Source of the DNA: Flavobacterium keumense
Lineage (GTDB): Bacteria > Bacteroidota > Bacteroidia > Flavobacteriales > Flavobacteriaceae
DNA: 64,000 nt
Assembly: GCF_029866485.1 (NCBI RefSeq)
Contig: NZ_CP092332.1
Span: 310,001 to 374,000 of the forward strand
Reading direction: 5' to 3'
Shown in pieces: positions 26,101 through 33,979 of this stretch. Position 1 is the stretch's first letter, and each line of letters starts with the position of its first letter. The notes under the pieces are model-generated. The model saw only the letters and a program-made list of their open reading frames with translations. It had not been told where the DNA came from and did not search any database. A program made the position numbers and the translations under genes.

Positions 26101-29100
26101 TTAAAAAGTTACATTAAGACCTAAAGCAATTGCTTTTGAACGTGGATATGATAAGTAATCAATACCAGCAGATGGAACTCCATTCATTGATTTATCAGTA
26201 TTCACTTCAGGATCAAATCCAGAGTAGTTGGTGAACAACAATAAGTTTTGACCGTTTACAAAGAAACGCGCTGATTTGATTTTCATTTTCTCTAAAGCAG
26301 CACCGTTGAAAGTATATCCTACGGTCAAGTTACCCATTCTTAAGAAATCTCCTTTCTCTAAGTATTTAGTAGAAGGTGAGTTAGGATCTCCTTGAGCTTG
26401 AGCTGAAGTAGCTACACTGCTAGGTACATTTCTTCCACCTTCAAATGCTCCTTTAAAGAAATACGCATTTGAAGTATTGTTGTATAAATAGTGACCAAAT
26501 GCTCCGTAGAATGAAACCGCTGCATCAAAGTTTTTGTAGGTTACATTAGTAGAAAAACCTAAGTTCATTTTTGGCAACCCTTGTTTTCCAACTAATTTTT
26601 TAGCCGCTAAACCTAAAGATGCATCAGCACCTGCTGCATCTGCATAGATAGAAGCTCCTGTAGAGTCATATCCTCTCCACTCGTACATATAGTAGCTGTA
26701 GATTGGTTGATTATTAGTAACTACTTGCGCATAAGCTCCTGTCAAACCTTGACCATTTAAAGCACCTGCTTGGATGAATCCAGCGAAGTTTTCCATTTTA
26801 TTACTCAAGAAAGAGGCATTAGCAGCAACATCCCAAGTTAATTTTTCTGAATCGATAATTTTGTAGTTTGCACTTACCTCAAGACCTTTGTTGATCAAGT
26901 TTCCTGGTAAATTTACAAATCGAGGTGATGGTGGACCTGGTTGAGTAGCTGCTGATGGTACAGGGAAAATTAAATCCTGAGTATCTCTTTGGAAATAATC
27001 TACAGTACCTGTCAATCTGTTATTCAATAAGCCGAAATCAACTCCTACACCTGAAGAAGTAGTAGTTTCCCATTTCAAATCAGGGTTAGCATTAGTATCC
27101 ACATTTAACGAACCATTGTTTCCGTAAGAAGCACGAGCAACTGCTGAATTCACAGCAAACTCTTGGTTACCAGTGATACCATAGTTAGCTCTTAGTTTCA
27201 AACTGTTTACTAAACCTGCTTTGTCTTCAAATACTTTGTAACCCAAACCTACAGATGGAAAAGAGCCATATTTGTTGTTTTTACCTAATTTAGTAGAACC
27301 GTCAGCACGCATTGTAGCTGTTACTAGGAATTTTTTGTATAAAGTAGCATTTACCCTTCCAAAGAAAGATTGTAATTCTACTTGATTTTTCCATGAAGAC
27401 GCACGGTATTCGTTTTGTAAACCTCCTTCAATATTGTCAATTAAATTCATTTGATTTGCAGAAAATCCTTTTGCAGACACATCATTACCATTAGCATTGT
27501 ATTGGTAGTAAGAATAACCCAATAATGCATCCATTACAAAATTATCATTGAACGTTTTGTTGTAGTTCAAAGTATGCTCAAATGTTTTGTTAAATTTTTC
27601 AACATTTGAAATTCCTGCTTGACCAAATTTAGCAGAAGATGCTCCAGGAGGAGTTGCTTGTGCTACATTTTGAATATCAATAGTTGGGTTTAATTGGAAT
27701 TTTCTAGCTGAATTAGAAGTCTCTATACCAAATAAAAATTGATAGTTCAAATTGTCATTAAGCTTCAAAGTAGATTTAATACTTGCTAATAATTTGTTAG
27801 TATTAGTGTAATCTGTGTAAGCATTCAATAAATGAACTGGGTTAATGTAAGTATTACTTTTTGTGTAATAAGAACCATTAGTGTTGTAAATAGGTAAAGT
27901 TGGATTCCAGTATAATGCTGCCCCAATAACATTCCCAATATATCCTGCATTGTTTGAAATTAAAGACGCTTTATCTCTCAAACTAGCATAATTAACTTTA
28001 GTATCAACTTTCAAAGCTCCGCCAAAGAAATCATTAGAGTTATTGAAAGCTAAAGTATACTTGTCTAATCCTGTATTTTTTACAATCCCTTCAGTATTAG
28101 AAGCACCAACAGCGAAACGAGTTGACGAATTCTCTGTAGACTTTGTAAACGCTAAATCATGATTACTAGTCAAACCTGATTGAAGAATTGCATCTTCCCA
28201 ATTATAAGATCTACCTCCTTGATCAAATTTAGCAGCTTCACCAGCCGCATTAGCTTCAGCTTGTGACTTACCGTTAGCTAATGCATCAGCAATCGCAGCA
28301 GCTTTTCTAGTTACGTCTCCTGAAGCAACTCGACTAGCATATTCTGTAGCATCCATCATAGTCAAATTACTTGACAAAGTACTAAATGTAAATGAGTTAG
28401 AATACGTTAATTGAGGCTCTTTAGATTTTGATTTTTTGGTAGTAATAACAATTACCCCATTTGCTCCACGAGAACCGTAAATAGCAGTAGATGACGCATC
28501 TTTCAAGATCGACATACTCTCGATATCGTTTTGATTGATAAAGTTCAATGGGTTTCTTGCAGAAGAAGCTCCCAAACCAATATCACTACCACCTGCAGAA
28601 ACATCTCCTCCATCCAATGGCACACCATCAACCACGATAAGCGGTCCATTTCCTGAACGAATAGATGAATTACCACGAATTCTGATGCTAGCACCAGCTC
28701 CTGGCTCACCACTTGCAGAAGTTACTTGAACCCCAGAAACTTTACCTCTCAACAAATCTGCTGGAGATGGAGCTCCTACGTTGTCAAAGCTTTTAGCGCT
28801 TAATTGATCAACTGCTCCTGTAGCATCTTTTTTCTTCACAGAACCGTAACCAATTACGACTACTTCTTTTAATTCTGCTGAATCTTCTTTTAAAGTAACA
28901 TTTACATTACTTCTTCCTGCTACATTTACTTCTTGTGTTTTAAGACCAATGTAACTAAAAACTAAAACTGCGTTTGAGCCCACATTTTTGATAGTAAATT
29001 TACCATCAAAATCTGTTTGCGCTCCTTTTGTCGTTCCTTTAACTAAAACAGAAGCCCCTGGAAGAGGTCCGCTAGCATCGGATACGGTACCTGACACATC

Positions 29101-29172
29101 TTGCGAGTATGTCAAACTTGTACATAGGATGGTTACTAGTACCATCAAGCCTTTAAGTAGACTATTTTTCAT
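26101..29172 (-). CDS. susC: SusC/RagA-family TonB-dependent outer-membrane transporter
   Basis: 1023 residues. After a signal peptide (ending LTYSQ) comes a carboxypeptidase-regulatory-like domain (about 24-100: VSGTVSDASGPLPGASVLVKGTTKGAQTDFDGKF is the typical start). It is followed by the EVVVIGYGSVKKKDATGAV segment near the TonB box, a plug domain (LRGKVSGVQV, IRIRGNSSI, ILKDASSTAIYGSRGANGVI), and a C-terminal beta-barrel ending in LGLNVTF. It imports oligosaccharides into the periplasm using TonB energy, with the SusD partner downstream. The upstream region contains a -7 box and two operators of the CGAAAACGTTTTCG type. Confidence 0.96.
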   Translation of the reverse strand: MKNSLLKGLMVLVTILCTSLTYSQDVSGTVSDASGPLPGASVLVKGTTKGAQTDFDGKFTIKNVGSNAVLVFSYIGLKTQEVNVAGRSNVNVTLKEDSAELKEVVVIGYGSVKKKDATGAVDQLSAKSFDNVGAPSPADLLRGKVSGVQVTSASGEPGAGASIRIRGNSSIRSGNGPLIVVDGVPLDGGDVSAGGSDIGLGASSARNPLNFINQNDIESMSILKDASSTAIYGSRGANGVIVITTKKSKSKEPQLTYSNSFTFSTLSSNLTMMDATEYASRVASGDVTRKAAAIADALANGKSQAEANAAGEAAKFDQGGRSYNWEDAILQSGLTSNHDLAFTKSTENSSTRFAVGASNTEGIVKNTGLDKYTLAFNNSNDFFGGALKVDTKVNYASLRDKASLISNNAGYIGNVIGAALYWNPTLPIYNTNGSYYTKSNTYINPVHLLNAYTDYTNTNKLLASIKSTLKLNDNLNYQFLFGIETSNSARKFQLNPTIDIQNVAQATPPGASSAKFGQAGISNVEKFNKTFEHTLNYNKTFNDNFVMDALLGYSYYQYNANGNDVSAKGFSANQMNLIDNIEGGLQNEYRASSWKNQVELQSFFGRVNATLYKKFLVTATMRADGSTKLGKNNKYGSFPSVGLGYKVFEDKAGLVNSLKLRANYGITGNQEFAVNSAVARASYGNNGSLNVDTNANPDLKWETTTSSGVGVDFGLLNNRLTGTVDYFQRDTQDLIFPVPSAATQPGPPSPRFVNLPGNLINKGLEVSANYKIIDSEKLTWDVAANASFLSNKMENFAGFIQAGALNGQGLTGAYAQVVTNNQPIYSYYMYEWRGYDSTGASIYADAAGADASLGLAAKKLVGKQGLPKMNLGFSTNVTYKNFDAAVSFYGAFGHYLYNNTSNAYFFKGAFEGGRNVPSSVATSAQAQGDPNSPSTKYLEKGDFLRMGNLTVGYTFNGAALEKMKIKSARFFVNGQNLLLFTNYSGFDPEVNTDKSMNGVPSAGIDYLSYPRSKAIALGLNVTF

Positions 29173-29220
29173 ACGTAAAAAATAAGTTGGTTAATAAATG
29201 GTTTGTTTTAAATATTGCAC

Positions 29221-29228
29221 CAAACATA
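29221..29228 (-). promoter_or_regulatory. Predicted susC promoter -7 box (TATGTTTG)
   Basis: Minus-strand TATGTTTG matches TAnnTTTG and predicts a leader of about 40 nt before the susC ATG. There is no TTG 17-23 bp upstream. Its first base is 62.5 bp from the centre of the palindrome at 29284-29297. Confidence 0.5.
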
Positions 29229-29263
29229 ATATTAATTTTATGAAAATATTAAGAAAAAGTCAA

Positions 29264-29297
29264 CTATATCGTTTTCGGGGCTCCGAAAACGTTTTCG
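29264..29297. promoter_or_regulatory. Tandem LacI-family operators upstream of susC
   Basis: A perfect CGAAAACGTTTTCG palindrome at 29284-29297 and a half-conserved copy with centre at 29270/29271 (ATATCGTTTTCG), 20 bp nearer the promoter. The arms CGTTTTCGG (29270-29278) and CCGAAAACG (29283-29291) also form a larger inverted repeat with a 4-nt centre. Confidence 0.8.
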
Positions 29298-29299
29298 AT

Positions 29300-29590
29300 T
29301 TGTTGTAGTAACCTCAAAAAAACGATTTAAAAAATAGATACCTTTCAAAAAAAAAGGGATAAAAAAACATTTTCAATAATTATTATGACTTTTTTATTGA
29401 AATATTCACAAAAAAGAGCTGTTTATAGAATTTTTATTGAAAAATATTCAGCGATTAGTGAATTTCTCTTAATTATTATCATTTATTAATCAATTTTTAA
29501 ATTATCAACTATTTAAAACTAAGCTGTTACATATAACTAAAGTAGATAGAAGACACTATTAATCTCTTCAAAATTTAAGGATTTGGAGAT
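29300..29590. other. AT-rich spacer between the divergent susC and GH32 promoters
   Basis: About 290 bases with no convincing ORF, RNA structure or further CGAAAACG palindrome. It contains many A and T runs. With the flanking operators it makes up the 514-bp divergent control region of the fructan locus. Confidence 0.6.
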
Positions 29591-29591
29591 A

Positions 29592-29605
29592 CGACAACGT
29601 TTTCG
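29592..29605. promoter_or_regulatory. LacI-family operator upstream of the GH32 operon
   Basis: CGACAACGTTTTCG, 13 of 14 bases identical to the palindrome before susC and before the SLC45-like gene. Its centre is 62.5 bp upstream of the first base of the TATTTTTA box at 29661. No second copy is seen nearer the promoter. Confidence 0.75.
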
Positions 29606-29660
29606 GATTGATTCTTAAACATAATAACGCTCTTACATGATAACTCTAGTTAAAAGATAG

Positions 29661-29668
29661 TATTTTTA
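29661..29668 (+). promoter_or_regulatory. Predicted -7 box of the GH32 operon (TATTTTTA)
   Basis: TATTTTTA is one base off TAnnTTTG and identical to the octamer in front of the SLC45-like gene. Predicted leader is short, about 12 nt. No TTG lies at the -33 position. Confidence 0.45.
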
Positions 29669-29686
29669 GCCACCAAAAAAAACGAG

Positions 29687-31273
29687 ATGGAATTTAAAAG
29701 AAATAAAACAGTAGCCGTTCGCTTATTCATAAGCAGCCTATTGGCTTTACAAGGCATAGCGCAAGAAATACATCCTATTTCAATTTCATCAAAAGAAACT
29801 ATCGCTGTTGACTCTACTCAATATTACAAAGAACCTTTTAGACCACAATTTCATTTTTCGCCCGAAAAAAAATGGATGAACGACCCTAACGGATTGTTGT
29901 ACTATAAAGGAATCTACCATTTATTTTACCAATATTACCCAGAGGATATTGTTTGGGGCCCTATGCATTGGGGACATGCCACGAGCACAGATTTAATTCA
30001 TTGGCAACACAAAAAAATGGCTTTATTTCCAGATCATTTAGGATACATCTTTTCGGGTAGTGCCGTAATGGATGTAAATAACACTTCAGGTCTTGGTACC
30101 AAAGAAAACCCTCCAATGATTGCTATTTTCACCTACCACAATATGGAATTTGAAAAATCAGGTAAAATCAACACACAAACCCAAGGCTTAGCATACAGTT
30201 TAGACGAAGGAACAACTTGGAAAAAATATGAGGCGAACCCCATTATCAATAATACAACTTTTCGTGACTTCAGAGACCCTAAAGTATTTTGGAACGAAGA
30301 TGCCAAAATATGGAACTTAGTTTTAGTTGCGGGAGATCGTGCTCAATTTTATACGTCCAACAACTTGCTTCATTGGAAACTAGAAGGGGAGTTTGGACAA
30401 AACAATGGCGCACACGGAGGCGTTTGGGAATGCCCTGACCTATTCAAACTAAAGATAGACGGAACTCAAGAAGAAAAATGGGTACTTTTAGTAAGCATTA
30501 ATCCAGGAGCGCCCAATGGCGGTTCAGGTATCCAATATTTTATTGGCGATTTTGACGGAAAAACGTTTACAACTGCGCAAAAAGAAATAAAATGGGTAGA
30601 CTACGGAACCGATAATTACGCAGGTGTTACTTACAACGATGCGCCCAAGAACGAACGCGTATTTTTAGGCTGGATGAGTAACTGGAATTATGCTCGAAAT
30701 ACGCCAACAACCAATTGGAGAAGCGCAATGACTTTAGCTAGAACGCTATCTCTTTCAACAATTAATGGAGATTATGTACTACAAAGCAAACCAGTTGAAC
30801 CGTTCAAAAAGCAATTAACTACAGACTACTCAAAAGAAAAAATTGAAATTGAAAAAGGAAATGAAAAAACTTTCGTTTACTCTAAATTGAATCAATCTCA
30901 AATTCAATTCAATGCCAAAAACAAAAATCTGAAATTGATTTTTACAAATGAAGCAAATGACTTGCTTGTACTAAATTACGATGCCAAAAAACAAATTTTT
31001 GAAATTGACAGACGCCATTCGGGCAAGGTTAATTTTGAGAAGAGTTTTGGAGAAAAAATTCACACCACTCTTACTCCCAATTTGGGTTCAAAATCACTAG
31101 ATTTTCAAATTATTTTAGATTGGTCTTCGATTGAAATTTTCTTAAACCAAGGAGTGTACACTTTTACTGAACAACTTTTTCCAAATCAACCCTATACAAA
31201 ATTAATTATTCAGTCTTCTGAAAATCAAGAAATTAAAAATATCTATTTTCAATCTGTAAAAGGAATTTGGTAA
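29687..31273 (+). CDS. Glycoside hydrolase family 32 (levanase / invertase type), exported
   Basis: 528 residues with an N-terminal signal peptide (LFISSLLALQGIAQ). The three GH32 catalytic positions are present: nucleophile Asp66 in WMNDPNG, transition-state stabiliser Asp197 in FRDPK, and acid/base Glu248 in WECPD. The five-bladed propeller is followed by a C-terminal beta-sandwich (about 380-528, ending near DWSSIEIFLNQGVYTFTE). It removes beta-fructosyl units from sucrose, inulin or levan. As it is exported, it is not a sucrose-6-phosphate hydrolase. No type IX C-terminal targeting domain is seen, so it is probably periplasmic. First gene of a five-gene operon. Confidence 0.93.
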   Translation: MEFKRNKTVAVRLFISSLLALQGIAQEIHPISISSKETIAVDSTQYYKEPFRPQFHFSPEKKWMNDPNGLLYYKGIYHLFYQYYPEDIVWGPMHWGHATSTDLIHWQHKKMALFPDHLGYIFSGSAVMDVNNTSGLGTKENPPMIAIFTYHNMEFEKSGKINTQTQGLAYSLDEGTTWKKYEANPIINNTTFRDFRDPKVFWNEDAKIWNLVLVAGDRAQFYTSNNLLHWKLEGEFGQNNGAHGGVWECPDLFKLKIDGTQEEKWVLLVSINPGAPNGGSGIQYFIGDFDGKTFTTAQKEIKWVDYGTDNYAGVTYNDAPKNERVFLGWMSNWNYARNTPTTNWRSAMTLARTLSLSTINGDYVLQSKPVEPFKKQLTTDYSKEKIEIEKGNEKTFVYSKLNQSQIQFNAKNKNLKLIFTNEANDLLVLNYDAKKQIFEIDRRHSGKVNFEKSFGEKIHTTLTPNLGSKSLDFQIILDWSSIEIFLNQGVYTFTEQLFPNQPYTKLIIQSSENQEIKNIYFQSVKGIW

Positions 31274-31322
31274 AATAGTATCTTTCCAACTCAAAATTAA
31301 CTCAACCACAAAAACTAAAAAA

Positions 31323-32651
31323 ATGAACAACAAAAAAATTCTCTACTGGTCCATTGTAGTAGCCTTGGCAGGATTCTTATTCGGTTTCGATACCGTTGTA
31401 ATTTCAGGTGCCGACAAACAGTTACAACAATTATGGGGTTCTTCCGATTTATACCACGGTTTGGTGGTGATGTCATCTGCTTTATGGGGAACCGTTATTG
31501 GCGCTATTTTTGGCTCTTATCCTACTAATATTTTAGGAAGAAAAAAGACATTAATTATCATCGGACTTTTATTTTTCATTTCTGCATTAGGAACAGCCTT
31601 TGCGAACGATTCAATCATTTTCTCTATTTTTAGATTTATCGGCGGAATTGGAATTGGTGCCTCGACCATTGCAGCACCTACCTATGTATCAGAAATTGCT
31701 CCCGCTAAAGACCGTGGAAAATTAGTGGCTTTGTACCAATTTAATATCGTATTTGGAATTCTTATTGCCTTCACTTCTAATTTTTATTTACAAGATATTG
31801 GTGAAAATTCTTGGCGTTGGATGCTAGGAATCCAAGCATTTCCAGCATTTGTTTATACCCTTTTGGTTTTTGGCATTCCAGAAAGTCCGCGTTGGATTTT
31901 TGAATACAAAAAAGACAGAGAACAAGCAATTTTTATTCTAAAACAAGTAAATACTGACGCTCAAGTAGCCGAAGAAATGGCCGCTATTGAAAAAGAAACC
32001 GCTCAAGAGGTTAAAAATGAATCTATATTTATGAAAAAATACAGAAAACCGTTGTTATTGGCTTTTTTCATTGCCTTTTTCAACCAACTTTCTGGAATTA
32101 ATGCGTTTTTATATTATGCGCCACGTATTTTTGAATTAGCGGGATTAGAAAAATCAGCTTCTTTCTTAAGCAGTATTGGGATTGGTGCTATTAATTTATT
32201 ATTTACCATGATTGGTATTTCATTAATCGATAAATACGGTCGAAAAACCTTGATGTATCTAGGTTCGGTGGGTTATATTGTTTCATTAGGATTAGTAACA
32301 ACTGCTTTTTTCTACGAATGGAAAGGGATGGCTGTTCCTGCATTCTTTTTCTTATTTATTGCCTCTCACGCCGTTGGACAAGGAGCGGTAATATGGGTAT
32401 TTATATCTGAATTGTTTCCTAATAAATTAAGAGCGGCAGGTACTTCTTTTGGAACTTCTGTTCACTGGGTTTTAGCAGCTTTAATCCCATCATTTATTCC
32501 GTTTTTATTCAAAGAAATTGGTACTACAACTGTATTTGCTATTTTCTGTATTATGATGGTATTCCAGTTGCTTTGGGTTTTCTTTAAAATGCCTGAAACT
32601 AAAGGAAGAACATTGGAAGAATTGTCTGAAAGTTTATCTAATAAAGAATAA
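31323..32651 (+). CDS. Sugar porter family MFS transporter (GLUT/XylE type)
   Basis: 442 residues, 12 predicted membrane segments. Sugar-porter signatures are all present: GSYPTNILGRKKTL after segment 2, RFIGGIGIGASTIAAPTYVSEIAPAKDRG around segment 4-5, PESPRWIFEYKK before the central loop, QLSGINAFLYYAPRIF at segment 7, and PETKGRTLEEL at the C-terminus. It should carry a monosaccharide across the inner membrane. Given GH32 upstream and fructokinase 2 bp downstream, fructose is the likely substrate, though glucose is possible. Confidence 0.92.
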   Translation: MNNKKILYWSIVVALAGFLFGFDTVVISGADKQLQQLWGSSDLYHGLVVMSSALWGTVIGAIFGSYPTNILGRKKTLIIIGLLFFISALGTAFANDSIIFSIFRFIGGIGIGASTIAAPTYVSEIAPAKDRGKLVALYQFNIVFGILIAFTSNFYLQDIGENSWRWMLGIQAFPAFVYTLLVFGIPESPRWIFEYKKDREQAIFILKQVNTDAQVAEEMAAIEKETAQEVKNESIFMKKYRKPLLLAFFIAFFNQLSGINAFLYYAPRIFELAGLEKSASFLSSIGIGAINLLFTMIGISLIDKYGRKTLMYLGSVGYIVSLGLVTTAFFYEWKGMAVPAFFFLFIASHAVGQGAVIWVFISELFPNKLRAAGTSFGTSVHWVLAALIPSFIPFLFKEIGTTTVFAIFCIMMVFQLLWVFFKMPETKGRTLEELSESLSNKE

Positions 32652-32653
32652 CT

Positions 32654-33538
32654 ATGGCTACAAAAATAGTTTGTTTTGGCGAGGTCTTATTTGACGTTTT
32701 TCCAACACACAGAAAAATTGGAGGAGCGCCTTTGAATGTTGCACTTCGTATGGCTTCATTAGGAATTAACACGCAAATCATTAGTCGTATTGGGCAGGAT
32801 GAAATCGGTAAAGAATTACTTGATTTTGTTAGCCAAAATGGTGTAAGTACAGACTCTATCCAAGTTGACAACACCTTTGCAACAGGTGAAGTATTAGTTA
32901 AATTAGACGAAAAAGGTTCGGCTTCATACACCATCAATTATCCTGTAGCTTGGGATAAAATTGAAGCTACTCCTGAAGCTCAAAATGTAGTTGCCAATGC
33001 GGACGCACTTGTTTTTGGAAGTTTAGTTTGTAGAGACAACACCTCTTACCAAAGCTTATTAAGTCTGCTAAATTGTGCTAAATATAAAATTTTTGATGTG
33101 AATTTAAGAGCGCCTTTTTACACCAAAGAATTACTTTCAGACTTAATGAAGAAAGCTGATTTCATCAAATTTAATGATGATGAATTGTATGAAATTAGCG
33201 AGTATCTAGGCTCTCCTTTTCATTCTTTGGAACAAAATATTCAGTTTATTGCCGAAAAAACTAACACTAAACATATTTGTGTAACCAAAGGCAGTCACGG
33301 AGCCGTTTTGTTATACAACAATCAATTATTTTACAATAGTGGGTATAAAATAACCGTAGCCGATACAGTAGGTGCTGGTGATTCATTTTTGGCAGGTTTG
33401 TTAACCAAATTATTAACGGGAGTTGCACCTCAAAATGCGATTGATTTTGCTTGTGCCTTAGGTGCTTTAGTCGCTCAAAACGAAGGTGCTAATCCAACAA
33501 TTTCACCTGAAGCTATTGCTGAATTTATGCAAATCTAG
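32654..33538 (+). CDS. Fructokinase (PfkB family)
   Basis: 294 residues. Signature 1 is RKIGGAPLNVALRMASLGI (about residues 20-38) and signature 2 DTVGAGDSFLAGLLTKLL near residue 240, where Asp of GAGD is the catalytic base. The start KIVCFGEVLFDVFPTHRKIGGAPLNVA is what bacterial fructokinases of the PfkB group show. It should convert fructose to fructose 6-phosphate in the cytoplasm. Genes on both sides are only 2-3 bp away, so it is co-translated with the transporter and the VOC protein. It is distinct from the other PfkB kinase at 13041-13985. Confidence 0.9.
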   Translation: MATKIVCFGEVLFDVFPTHRKIGGAPLNVALRMASLGINTQIISRIGQDEIGKELLDFVSQNGVSTDSIQVDNTFATGEVLVKLDEKGSASYTINYPVAWDKIEATPEAQNVVANADALVFGSLVCRDNTSYQSLLSLLNCAKYKIFDVNLRAPFYTKELLSDLMKKADFIKFNDDELYEISEYLGSPFHSLEQNIQFIAEKTNTKHICVTKGSHGAVLLYNNQLFYNSGYKITVADTVGAGDSFLAGLLTKLLTGVAPQNAIDFACALGALVAQNEGANPTISPEAIAEFMQI

Positions 33539-33541
33539 ACC

Positions 33542-33958
33542 ATGGATTTAAAAATAAACCACATACAACACATTGGAATTCCAGTTTCCAACCTTCAAAA
33601 ATCAATTGCTTTTTATGAGCAATTCGGTTTTAAAAATGTCATGCCATCAACCTTTGAAATTGAAGGTGAAAAAGGTGGAATTGTCGCCATGATGCAACGT
33701 GGCACTATGATTTTGGAATTATACCAAATGCCAGCCTCTCACCTGTCCGAAATTGCTAATAGAAAAGACGGACATATTGACCACGTTGCCTTTGATGTAG
33801 ATGATATTGATTTAACTTTCAAAACACTGAAAGAAAACAATTTCACCATTCTTGAAACAGAACCTGTTTTCCTGGATTTTTGGAATAAAGGCTGTAAATA
33901 TTTCAATATTTTAGGTCCTGACGGAGAACGTTTGGAGTTCAACGAAATCATTAAATAA
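33542..33958 (+). CDS. VOC-superfamily (glyoxalase-like) protein
   Basis: 138 residues forming the two beta-alpha-beta3 halves of a vicinal-oxygen-chelate fold. The four positions that bind metal in this superfamily look intact: His in NHIQHIGIPVSN near residue 10, Glu in MILELYQM, His in HIDHVAFDV, and Glu in ERLEFNEI near the end. It resembles lactoylglutathione lyase and methylmalonyl-CoA epimerase but is too general to name. It lies inside the fructan operon (3 bp after fructokinase, 21 bp before GH13), so detoxifying or isomerising a sugar-derived carbonyl such as methylglyoxal is a reasonable guess only. Confidence 0.82.
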   Translation: MDLKINHIQHIGIPVSNLQKSIAFYEQFGFKNVMPSTFEIEGEKGGIVAMMQRGTMILELYQMPASHLSEIANRKDGHIDHVAFDVDDIDLTFKTLKENNFTILETEPVFLDFWNKGCKYFNILGPDGERLEFNEIIK

Positions 33959-33979
33959 AAACTAAATTTTGACTTACTT

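Noticed and set aside
29612..29626. A second operator copy in front of the GH32 operon at the -42 position
   Set aside because: Bases at the expected centre (29618-29620) do not resemble the palindrome; only one site is supported.
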